Positions 9,025 to 16,495 of a DNA stretch of 64,000 bases are shown in pieces (positions within the stretch are counted from its first letter, which is position 1; the number at the start of each line of letters is the position of its first letter). This DNA is from JALONO01 sp038209965. Lineage in GTDB: Bacteria; Bacteroidota; Bacteroidia; Cytophagales; Thermoflexibacteraceae. The notes beneath the pieces are model-generated. The model was not told where the DNA came from, searched no databases, and saw only the letters and a program-made list of their open reading frames with translations. The position numbers and the translations under genes are program-made. Where the stretch lies: NCBI GenBank assembly GCA_038209965.1, contig JBBQXF010000008.1, positions 1 to 64,000 on the forward strand. The letters run 5' to 3'.

Positions 9025-9858
9025 ATGGAAAAACTAGCCCCTAAAACTGTCATTGTCACCGGGTCGGGACGGCCGCTGGGCATCGGTGAAGCCATTATTT
9101 ACCGTTTTGCCGACGAAGGCCACAATGTGGTCGTGTCCGATTTGGGCCAAAGCCAAGGCCCCGACTTCCCAGCCGATGCCATTGGTTCCACGCAAGAAAT
9201 GGAGGTCATTGCGGCCGAGGCCCGGCGGCGCGGTGGCCAAGCCATTGTGGTTCCTTGCGATGTGCGCCAAGCTGGCCAAGTGGAAAACTTGGTAGCCCAA
9301 GCCGTGGCAGCTTTTGGCGGTCTTGACGTTTTTGTGAACAATGCTGGCGTGGGCTATCTCATGCAGTTGGTCACCGAAATGGACGAGGACAAATGGGATG
9401 CCGTGCTGGATGTAAACCTCAAGGGCGCATTTTTGGGCACCAAATACGCCGCCCGGCAACTGGTGGCCCAGGGCAGGGGCGGCCGCATCATCAACATTGC
9501 TTCCCAAGCGGCCAAGTCGGGGTTTCCCTTCGCAGCCGCCTACACATCGTCCAAACATGGGCTGGTGGGCCTCACCCGTGCCACGGCCATCGAACTGGGC
9601 AAACATGGGATTACGGTCAATGCGCTGTGCCCCAACCACATCACCACGGGCTTGGGCGACTGGCAGAACAAATTTTTCTCCGAAAAGCTGGGGCTTACCC
9701 ATGCGCAATACCTCGACCGGATGCGGGCCAACATTCCGCTGGGCCGCCCCGGTTTGGTCGAAGACATTGCCAAAGCCTGTGCCTTTTTGGCCTCCGATCA
9801 AGCGGCCTACATTACGGGCGAAGCCATGAATGTGAGTGGTGGCGAAGAAATGCACTGA
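9025..9858 (+). CDS. short-chain dehydrogenase/reductase (SDR)
   Basis: 277 residues from ATG 9025 (MEKLAPKTVIVTGSG). An NAD(P)-dependent oxidoreductase of the classical SDR fold: TGSGRPLGIGEAI cofactor loop with a two-residue insertion relative to the usual TGxxxGIG, NNAG, the catalytic Ser in IINIASQA, YTSSK, and a C-terminal ITGEAMNVSGGEE. The acidic 'VSDLGQS' after strand 2 favours NAD. The region around residues 195-235 (LCPNHITTGLGDWQNKFFSE) forms a longer substrate lid than FabG. Middle gene of the operon with a HapK-like protein and a proline-racemase-family enzyme. The substrate is unknown. Confidence 0.85.
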   Translation: MEKLAPKTVIVTGSGRPLGIGEAIIYRFADEGHNVVVSDLGQSQGPDFPADAIGSTQEMEVIAAEARRRGGQAIVVPCDVRQAGQVENLVAQAVAAFGGLDVFVNNAGVGYLMQLVTEMDEDKWDAVLDVNLKGAFLGTKYAARQLVAQGRGGRIINIASQAAKSGFPFAAAYTSSKHGLVGLTRATAIELGKHGITVNALCPNHITTGLGDWQNKFFSEKLGLTHAQYLDRMRANIPLGRPGLVEDIAKACAFLASDQAAYITGEAMNVSGGEEMH

Positions 9859-9872
9859 CCTGATTTGACCAA

Positions 9873-10874
9873 ATGGCAACCAAAACCTTTTTCTGCATCG
9901 ATGCCCACACCTGCGGCAACCCGGTCCGGGTGGTAGCTGGCGGCGGCCCGCATTTGGTGGGCGATAGCATGAGCGCGCGCCGTCAGCATTTCCTGCACGA
10001 CTACGACTGGATCCGCCGGGGCCTCATGTTCGAGCCACGCGGCCATGACATGATGAGCGGCAGCATCCTCTACCCACCCACCGACCCGGCCAATGATGTC
10101 GGTATTTTGTTCATCGAGACCAGTGGTTGCCTGCCCATGTGCGGGCACGGCACCATCGGCACCGTCACGGTGGCCATTGAGCACGGGCTGGTCACGCCAA
10201 GAACGCCCGGGGTACTGCGGCTCGAAGTACCAGCGGGCCTGGTGCTGGCCGAATATACGCAGGTCGGCCAGCGCGTCAAATCCGTCAAGGTCACCAATGT
10301 GCCTTCTTTTTTGGCGGCGGAAAGCATCAGCGTGCACTGTGCCGACTTGGGGGAATTGACATTGGACGTAGCCTATGGCGGAAATTTTTACGGAATTATC
10401 GATCCCCAGCCCCGTTTTCGGGGTTTGGAACACTACCGGGCCGAGCAATTGATCGCTTGGGCGCGAGAAATCCGGGCCAAGGTAAATGAAACCCACTCGT
10501 TTGTCCATCCCGAAAATCCCACCATCCAAGGGTTGAGCCACCTCCAGTGGACCGGGGCGGTGCTGGATCCCACTTCAACGGCCCGCAATGCCGTGTTTTA
10601 TGGTGAAAAAGCGATTGACCGCTCGCCGTGCGGCACGGGAACCTCGGCCCGTATGGCGCAATGGTACGCGCAGGGAAAGCTCCGGTTCGGCGATTTATTT
10701 ATCCATGAGAGCATCATCGGATCCAAGTTCACGGGCCGGATCGAGGCCCAAACCACCGTGGGTGGGCTACCGGCCATTGTGCCCAGTATCGAGGGCTGGG
10801 CCATTGTCCACGGCCTCAACCAGATTTTTCTGGACGATGAAGATCCTTATGTGCATGGTTTTCAGGTCATTTGA
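9873..10874 (+). CDS. proline racemase family enzyme, probable 4-hydroxyproline 2-epimerase
   Basis: 333 residues. Both catalytic Cys are present: the first in LPMCGHGTIG and the second in SPCGTGTSA, so it is a racemase/epimerase rather than the trans-3-hydroxyproline dehydratase type, in which the first Cys is replaced. The opening IDAHTCGNPVRVV is typical of the family. 4-Hydroxyproline epimerase converts trans-4-hydroxy-L-proline to the cis-D form for catabolism, and is more common in such contexts than proline racemase. The usual oxidase/deaminase/dehydrogenase partners are not adjacent. The 3' end overlaps the convergent comEC by 8 bases. Confidence 0.85.
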   Translation: MATKTFFCIDAHTCGNPVRVVAGGGPHLVGDSMSARRQHFLHDYDWIRRGLMFEPRGHDMMSGSILYPPTDPANDVGILFIETSGCLPMCGHGTIGTVTVAIEHGLVTPRTPGVLRLEVPAGLVLAEYTQVGQRVKSVKVTNVPSFLAAESISVHCADLGELTLDVAYGGNFYGIIDPQPRFRGLEHYRAEQLIAWAREIRAKVNETHSFVHPENPTIQGLSHLQWTGAVLDPTSTARNAVFYGEKAIDRSPCGTGTSARMAQWYAQGKLRFGDLFIHESIIGSKFTGRIEAQTTVGGLPAIVPSIEGWAIVHGLNQIFLDDEDPYVHGFQVI

Positions 10875-12999
10875 GTTGGGCGGACGACAAATCTGCCCCA
10901 AAAGCCCCGGCCAATGGCACCGCGTGGCAAGCGATCCCAGCCGCTTGGGCTTCGGTGGCCAATTGCTGGGCCACGTAGCGGCTGCACGAAGCATCCACCA
11001 CCAACTGCTTAAATTGCAAGCCGCGCAGTTGAGTCAAGCGGCGTACTGCATTTTGGCTGATGATCAAAAAATCGCAGGCGGGCAATTGGGTAAAAGCTGG
11101 GCGGCGGGACAGCACCAATATCTTTTTCCCGTGCCGGATCAGCAGCCGGTAGCCGGTCCCCTCGGCCAAGGCCAATACATCGGGGACGGGGCTTCCCCCA
11201 CTGGCAAAGTGGATGCCCCCGAGCGACAGCCCCGCCTGCACCAGATCGTTCTCAATATTGAATTTAAGTTGCTGCTTATCGAGCAGCAGGGCTGAGTCGG
11301 CCAGCAAAACCCCGGCCCCGGCACTGCGAAAAGCCAAGTTGGTTTGGCGGTTGGTGTGGTAAATGCTGAAAGCCCGTTGCTGCGCCTGTTGCTGATAATC
11401 AATGAGTCGCCAAGCCGATAACACCAATGCGCAGGCCAGCCCGGCCCGCAACCACGCCAAATTGGCCGTGTGGAACAGGGCCAACAAGCACCCGATCAGG
11501 GCGTAGAGCAGCCACATTTCGGGCGCGGAGAGGTGCAGCCCGTCCCACAGTGCGCCCGGTAGTGCTTCGATCCACCCCGCCACTTGGTTCAGCAATGCGA
11601 TGGTTGATTTCAGCAGCCAGCCCAAAATCGTTCCCAAATAAGGCAGCCAACTGAATCCAAGCAGGGCAATGCCCAGCCACAGTCCGACCGTGCCCAAGAA
11701 AATGATGGGCGGATTGGCCAGCAAAAAGTAGTTGGGAAACTGGTGGAAATAGTATAAACTGAGCGGGAAAGTGGCCAGTTGGGCGGCCAGCGACAGCGCA
11801 AGGGCTTGCCAAATCCAGTCTCCCACGCGGGTGGGCACCGTCAGCCAGCGATAAATTCGGCTGTACAAATACAAAATCCCTAGTACGGCCAAATAAGACA
11901 ACTGAAATCCGACATCCCACAACATAAATGGCTCAAAAATGAGCAACAGGAAAGCTGAAATGGCCAAATTATTATACTTATTGGTGTTCTTGCCCCAAGT
12001 TTGGGCCAAGATCATGATGGTGAACATCACCACGGCCCGCAGCACCGAGGCCGACAGCCCGGTGACAAACGCATAGGCCCACAGAAAAACCAACGACACC
12101 AGGGCAATCACAATTTTGGGCCGGCTCTTGGCCGGGAACCGATCAAACAGCCAAGCAAACAACAAGAAAATGAGCCCAACGTGCATCCCTGACACGGCCA
12201 AAACGTGCATAGTCCCGGTGGCAGTGTAAACTTCGGTGATTTCATTGTCCAGGCCATCCTTTACGCCCAGCACCAAGGCCGAAGCAATGCCCGCCTCCGC
12301 CGGGGAAGCCACATACTGGTGCAGTTGGGCACTGCACCAGTCTTTGGCCGCAATGGACAGGGCCATAATTTGCCAGTCGGGATCATGGCCCAGCCATTTG
12401 ACCTGCGCGGGCCGGACATAATGCTGGTGATAAACTTGTTGATTGGCCAAGTAGGATCGGTAGTCAAAAGCGTGGGGGTTCATGGGCGGGGCCACTGGCT
12501 GCGGGCTGCCCGCCAACAGCAGTACATCGCCGTAGTGGGGGCGTTGCTGGCCCGAGTCGGCCTTGGCCAAGTAGAGGACCACCTTGCCCCGGGCCGGCTG
12601 CCAACTTTCGCCGTTGTATATTTCATTGACTGCCACCGTGGCCGAAAAAGTACGCGGTTTTTCGCGGGGGTCGGCCACTATCTTGGCCCGGTAATAGCGC
12701 ACGGTGTCGGTCAATAGCGACAGATGCCGTGGATAGTGTCGTTCGGTGTGCGCATGGGTGAGGGCAGCCCCGCCCAGGGCGATTGTGCTGAGCGCGAATG
12801 CCCCAAAAGCAGTCCGATAGATTCGGCGGAATTCCTTGGGCAAACCCAGCCACGCCAGCAAATAGGTGCCCAGTGCGATCCCAAAAATGGCTAGCCAACC
12901 CGCAAAATCCGGCCAAACGCGGCTGGCACCCACAATCCCCGCGATCAAGGCGAGGGTAAACCGTACAAAAGCAAAAGCGGTCCAGTAAAAAGTGGGCAT
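10867..12999 (-). CDS. comEC: ComEC/Rec2-family DNA-uptake membrane protein
   Basis: 710 residues. N-terminal membrane segments and a DUF4131-type region (residues about 1-210) precede the Competence domain: MHVLAVSGMHVGLIFLLFAW, then FVTGLSASVLRAVVMF, both hallmark motifs. Several further helices follow. Family role: the channel that passes single-stranded DNA across the inner membrane in natural transformation. The C-terminal ~190 residues are soluble and short and do not show the HxHxDH motif of the metallo-beta-lactamase domain found in Bacillus ComEC; this compact form is usual in Bacteroidota. Downstream it meets the racemase gene tail to tail. Confidence 0.88.
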   Translation of the reverse strand: MPTFYWTAFAFVRFTLALIAGIVGASRVWPDFAGWLAIFGIALGTYLLAWLGLPKEFRRIYRTAFGAFALSTIALGGAALTHAHTERHYPRHLSLLTDTVRYYRAKIVADPREKPRTFSATVAVNEIYNGESWQPARGKVVLYLAKADSGQQRPHYGDVLLLAGSPQPVAPPMNPHAFDYRSYLANQQVYHQHYVRPAQVKWLGHDPDWQIMALSIAAKDWCSAQLHQYVASPAEAGIASALVLGVKDGLDNEITEVYTATGTMHVLAVSGMHVGLIFLLFAWLFDRFPAKSRPKIVIALVSLVFLWAYAFVTGLSASVLRAVVMFTIMILAQTWGKNTNKYNNLAISAFLLLIFEPFMLWDVGFQLSYLAVLGILYLYSRIYRWLTVPTRVGDWIWQALALSLAAQLATFPLSLYYFHQFPNYFLLANPPIIFLGTVGLWLGIALLGFSWLPYLGTILGWLLKSTIALLNQVAGWIEALPGALWDGLHLSAPEMWLLYALIGCLLALFHTANLAWLRAGLACALVLSAWRLIDYQQQAQQRAFSIYHTNRQTNLAFRSAGAGVLLADSALLLDKQQLKFNIENDLVQAGLSLGGIHFASGGSPVPDVLALAEGTGYRLLIRHGKKILVLSRRPAFTQLPACDFLIISQNAVRRLTQLRGLQFKQLVVDASCSRYVAQQLATEAQAAGIACHAVPLAGAFGADLSSAQLK

Positions 13000-13087
13000 A
13001 CCGAGGGTTGGTTGGCAGTATCCCCTGAAATTACCTGTACTGTGGGGATCTGATTGGTAAAATTACTGCTTTTACGCATAAAACCAG

Positions 13088-13152
13088 CCGCCGTTGTCCG
13101 TGTCTCACGGACGATCACGGACGATCGCCCGCCCGCCGTTGTCCGTGCCCCG
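13088..13152. repeat. palindromic repeat fragment, left edge of the island
   Basis: Two copies of CCGCCGTTGTCCGTG (from 13088 and 13134). The first is followed by a self-complementary GTCCGTG...CACGGAC hairpin and a second CACGGACGAT. The same sequence occurs at 18356-18397 beyond the other end of the vWA/PP2C/kinase/PLD cluster, in the same orientation. Confidence 0.7.
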
Positions 13153-13165
13153 CTGGGGGCAGCTT

Positions 13166-14359
13166 TCAGGGCTGGGCCGGTGCGTTTCCGCTGGCCATTT
13201 TTTCCATCGCCTGGCGCAGTTGCCCGGTCTCGGCGCGCAACCGGACTTCTTCTTGGGCGAAAAAAGCCTCCCAGTCGGGCGATTGGGCAATGAGATAGTT
13301 GTTTTGCAATTTGAGTGCTGCCAGTTGGCGGAGCAGGTCGTCACGGCGGCGGGCCAGTGCCTCGGCCATCTGTTCCAGTCGGTCAAGATTGTCGGGCAGG
13401 CGGTCGGCGTTGGCCAGGCCATTCTCGAGCCTGTCCAACAGATCTTGCAGGGCGGCTTGGTCTTGGGCCTGGTAGGCGGCGTTGGTCTCGGCCATCAGGT
13501 CGTTGGCCCGTTGGTACAGCTCGGGGTCGTTTACGTACCTATCGGGGTGGATTTTCTTGACAATTTTCCTGAACAGGTCGCGCAGGTGCTGGGCGGCCTC
13601 TTCACCCAGTCCGGGGCGCGGCGGCGCGGCCGCCTCGGCTTCGGCGCTGTACTGTTCAAACTGGCGGCGGGCCTGCTCGGCGGTGGTCTGGTCGGCCCTT
13701 TTTTGAGTGCGCTGGGCCTGCTGCTCGGCCAGTTGGGCTTTATATCCGGCAATCTCGCGCAGCAGTTGGCCCAGCCGGGCCCAGTAGGCTTGCTCGAACC
13801 GGCGAATGAGGCCCTGCACATCCGACGTTTCGGCTTGCAGCGCGGCCACCTCGGCCTCCAGCAGTTCGATCCGCCATTTGTAATGGTCATAGAGCGGTGA
13901 CCGCACCAGGCCATGTTCCAGTACTTGCCCCAGTTGCTCGGCCAGTGACTTAAAAGTGTCGCTGTATTGTTTGGCAAAAACCGTGTCGTTTTGCAGCACG
14001 ATGATGTTTTCTTGGTTGAGCTCGGCCTTCCTTGTCCAGTTGAAGGAGCCGGTAATGGTTGTGTGGCCATCGATCACGCAGAACTTGTGGTGCATGAGCG
14101 GCGCAAACTCGCCCACTTTGGGGTGCAGCATCACTTGCACGCCCCGCCCGCGCAGTGCGCCCACGGGACAATAGGCGGCGTTGATGCCGTCTTCGTTGAT
14201 GATGACCGCCACCCGGCAGCCGCGCACGGCACAGTTGGCCAGCGCATCGGTGAGCTGCGGGTGGGTGAGCCAGGCCACTGCCACCAGCACCTCCCGCTGG
14301 GCTGTGGCCAGCAGGAGGGCGATGGTTTCGGCGATGTTGGAAAAATAGGGGTTGAGCAT
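13166..14359 (-). CDS. phospholipase-D-fold protein with J-like domain
   Basis: 397 residues, cytoplasmic (no signal peptide). Residues 1-150: PLD superfamily domain with one HKD motif, HHKFCVID (H90, K92, D97), then GSFNW. A single motif implies a dimeric active site, as in Nuc-type nucleases. Residues about 155-250: charged, Gln/Ala-rich coiled coil. Residues about 255-320: a J-like segment, RKIVKKIHPDRYVND, with the HPD tripeptide that activates DnaK-type ATPases. A second coiled coil ends the protein. Substrate may be nucleic acid or phospholipid; nuclease is my preference by analogy with conflict systems. Divergent from the vWA operon, with its own good promoter. Confidence 0.8.
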   Translation of the reverse strand: MLNPYFSNIAETIALLLATAQREVLVAVAWLTHPQLTDALANCAVRGCRVAVIINEDGINAAYCPVGALRGRGVQVMLHPKVGEFAPLMHHKFCVIDGHTTITGSFNWTRKAELNQENIIVLQNDTVFAKQYSDTFKSLAEQLGQVLEHGLVRSPLYDHYKWRIELLEAEVAALQAETSDVQGLIRRFEQAYWARLGQLLREIAGYKAQLAEQQAQRTQKRADQTTAEQARRQFEQYSAEAEAAAPPRPGLGEEAAQHLRDLFRKIVKKIHPDRYVNDPELYQRANDLMAETNAAYQAQDQAALQDLLDRLENGLANADRLPDNLDRLEQMAEALARRRDDLLRQLAALKLQNNYLIAQSPDWEAFFAQEEVRLRAETGQLRQAMEKMASGNAPAQP

Positions 14360-14362
14360 GGG

Positions 14363-14455
14363 TCAAAATTGGGGAAGGCCCGCTTGGGTGCGCAAGGTTT
14401 CCGGGGCCTGCCGCGCCCGCTTGCGCCCCTCCCGGGGAATTGTGATCGTTTTCAT
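14363..14455 (-). CDS. possible 30-residue basic leader peptide before the PLD-J gene
   Basis: An ATG-started ORF (begins MKTITIPREGRKRAR) between the PLD-J promoter and the PLD-J ATG, in a different frame. Its TGA ends 3 bases before that ATG, an arrangement that would allow translational coupling. Seven Arg/Lys in 30 residues. It may be a real leader or chance; no homolog is recognised. Confidence 0.3.
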   Translation of the reverse strand: MKTITIPREGRKRARQAPETLRTQAGLPQF

Positions 14456-14473
14456 GGTAGCGTGTGTGCCTCG

Positions 14474-14504
14474 CAAATCTACCCAAAGTCGGCCAAAAGC
14501 CCAA
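14474..14504 (-). promoter_or_regulatory. promoter of the PLD-J gene
   Basis: Read on the minus strand: TTG (14504-14502), 20-base spacer, TAGATTTG (14481-14474), a perfect TAnnTTTG box. This predicts a leader of about 100 bases. Confidence 0.6.
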
Positions 14505-14601
14505 GCCCCAGTTTTTTTTGCCGCCCCCCGGGGGAATATTTGCGGCGGCGGCGACATTTATCAGAAAAAACCGTTAATTTTTCGGCAAATCCATTTGAGC
14601 C

Positions 14602-15543
14602 ATGAGCCAGATTCTTCCAACCAACCCGGCCATTGGCCAGGCGGTGAGCCAAGCCCTCGGCGGCACGGGCCTCGGCCTGTCCGCCAAGGCCCAGTACATC
14701 GCCGAGATTTCGCGCATGAACCCCACGGCCTTTGTGTTCCTGATCGACCAGTCGGGGTCGATGGGCAACTCCTTGCAGTTCAATGGCAAGGCGATGACCC
14801 GTGCCCAGGCCGCTGCCATTGTGGTCAACGATACCCTGATGAACATGACAATGGAATGCATTAAAGCAGGTGAGGTGCGGCATTATTTCGATGTGGCCGT
14901 GATTGGCTACGGGCAGCAGCCCACCGCCGGTTTTGTCTGGGAGGGCCAGTTGCAAGGGTGCCAATGGGTAAGCAGCACCAAGCTGGATCAAAACGTGGCC
15001 TTTAAACTCACGAAACCCGTGCTCACGGGCAGAGGGGAGCTAAGGGAACTGCCTATCTCTGCCTGGTTTTCACCCATACATGCCGGGCACACCCCCATGA
15101 AAAGTGCGCTACAAATGGCTACTGATCTACTGCGCGAGTGGATAGCCCGGCATCCCGGTGCTTATCCGCCATCGGTGATAAATATTACCGATGGCGAGGC
15201 CACCGATGCCACCCACGACAAACTGTTGGACGCTGCCCTACAACTGCGCAACCTGCACACTACCGACGGCAAGGTGCTGCTGTTCAATTGCCATGTTTCG
15301 GGCGCGGGCGGCGGCTCTATCGCATTTCCCGTACAGAAACAGCAACTGCCCGACAACCACTACGCCCACCTGCTGTTTGATATGTCGAGCGACCTACCGG
15401 TGCAATACAACCGGCAGATCGCTGAGTGGCGCAACGAAGATTTGCAGACCTATACGGCCATGATGTTTAATGCTGAGATGAAAGACTTGTTCAAGTTGGT
15501 CGACATCGGCACGCGCACCGCACTTTCACAAGCCGCCAACTGA
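14602..15543 (+). CDS. von Willebrand factor A domain protein, TerY-like
   Basis: 313 residues, no signal peptide, so cytoplasmic. The vWA domain opens with FVFLIDQSGSMG: a perfect MIDAS DxSxS (D49, S51, S53), with a later Thr site in GHTPMKSAL and the acidic SVINITDGEATD. Such proteins bind a divalent ion and a partner protein. The gene lies 1 base before a PP2C-like phosphatase, which overlaps a kinase gene. A vWA protein, a PP2C phosphatase and a kinase encoded together is the arrangement of TerY-P-type phosphorylation triads, in which the vWA protein is thought to be the switched scaffold. Divergently transcribed from the PLD-J gene across 242 bases. Confidence 0.87.
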   Translation: MSQILPTNPAIGQAVSQALGGTGLGLSAKAQYIAEISRMNPTAFVFLIDQSGSMGNSLQFNGKAMTRAQAAAIVVNDTLMNMTMECIKAGEVRHYFDVAVIGYGQQPTAGFVWEGQLQGCQWVSSTKLDQNVAFKLTKPVLTGRGELRELPISAWFSPIHAGHTPMKSALQMATDLLREWIARHPGAYPPSVINITDGEATDATHDKLLDAALQLRNLHTTDGKVLLFNCHVSGAGGGSIAFPVQKQQLPDNHYAHLLFDMSSDLPVQYNRQIAEWRNEDLQTYTAMMFNAEMKDLFKLVDIGTRTALSQAAN

Positions 15544-15544
15544 G

Positions 15545-16495
15545 ATGCGGATTTTTGTCAAGGGGCAGGTAAGCCCCAAGCCCCACCGCGAGCTACTGCC
15601 CTCGGGCAGGTTGTCGCCCACCGAAGACGTAATCTGCCTGTTTCCGCGCCGGGCCGCCCTTTCCGACGGCGCGGGCGGCACGGGAGTGTATGCCGATTTA
15701 TGGGCGCAGCAATTGGCCCACACATTGCCCGAACATCCATTTACCGACAATGAAGCCCTCTGGCAATACGTACAACGACAGGAAGCGCCTTTTTTACAAA
15801 AAGTAGAACCATTGGCCGCCACCCACGCCCTCACCAACTACAAGCTGTGGATCGAGGGCAGTTCCGCCACGCTGGCCGCCCTGTGGTGGCGGCCCTTGTC
15901 CGGGCGCATGGTGGCCGAGTGGGTGAGCTACGGCGATTCGGCGGTGATGATCTACGAGCCGCGCCTCCACCGCCTGCACCTGCAGCCCTACCTGCAGCCA
16001 CCAGACCAATTTTTGCGCAACCCCCACTTGCTCAACTGGAACGGTACCGGGCTGCCCCCCAGTGCGTTTTGCCGCAGCGAAAAACCCTTGCCCCTGGATG
16101 GCAAAATCGTGTGGCTGGCCTCCGATGCCCTGGCCCAGCACCTCTACTGGCTCTACCTCAGCACCACGCCCCCGGGCCAGGCCCTGCTCAGTTCGCTGCT
16201 GCCGCGCTATCCCGAGGCCGCCCCGCTGGTAGCGGCACTACTGACCTACAGCAAACACCACCGCTTTGACCAGCACCTTGCCCAACTGAAAATAGCCCTG
16301 CAAAGCCCGGAAACTTTTCAACGCTTCTGCCACCAACTGCACCAACAGGAACTGCTGCGCAGAGACGATTACGCCCTGGTGTGGGTGGAGCAGGCAAAAA
16401 CCCAGCAAACCAAAAAGCCAAAAGCAAACCAAAAAGCCAAAAGCAAACCATTCCCCCATGCTGCCCACCCCCGCCGAGTACAAACTGGCCTTTGA
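15545..16495 (+). CDS. PP2C-like protein phosphatase
   Basis: 316 residues. PP2C signature elements in order: ALSDGAGGTG (D41-G42 metal-binding, followed by the usual small residues), GSSATLAALWW (the GTTA-like strand), VSYGDSAVMIY (GDS motif) and IVWLASDALAQHLYW (the second DG-like metal Asp). Expected to remove phosphate from Ser/Thr put on by the kinase encoded next. Starts 1 base after the vWA stop and overlaps the kinase by 38 bases. Its last ~30 codons lie over a tandem repeat of 19 bases and become Lys/Gln-rich, so the tail is probably not conserved. Confidence 0.8.
   Translation: MRIFVKGQVSPKPHRELLPSGRLSPTEDVICLFPRRAALSDGAGGTGVYADLWAQQLAHTLPEHPFTDNEALWQYVQRQEAPFLQKVEPLAATHALTNYKLWIEGSSATLAALWWRPLSGRMVAEWVSYGDSAVMIYEPRLHRLHLQPYLQPPDQFLRNPHLLNWNGTGLPPSAFCRSEKPLPLDGKIVWLASDALAQHLYWLYLSTTPPGQALLSSLLPRYPEAAPLVAALLTYSKHHRFDQHLAQLKIALQSPETFQRFCHQLHQQELLRRDDYALVWVEQAKTQQTKKPKANQKAKSKPFPHAAHPRRVQTGL
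16404..16450 (+). repeat. 19-base tandem repeat at the PP2C/kinase junction
   Basis: Two full copies of a 19-base unit (GCAAACCAAAAAGCCAAAA, from 16405 and 16424) and a partial third (16443-16450), ending 7 bases before the kinase ATG. 19 is not a multiple of 3, so copy-number change shifts the PP2C frame. Confidence 0.9.

Noticed and set aside
8639..10874. Prodigiosin-type pigment cluster because of the HapK-like gene
   Set aside because: No other pigment biosynthesis genes; HapK-like barrels are common elsewhere.
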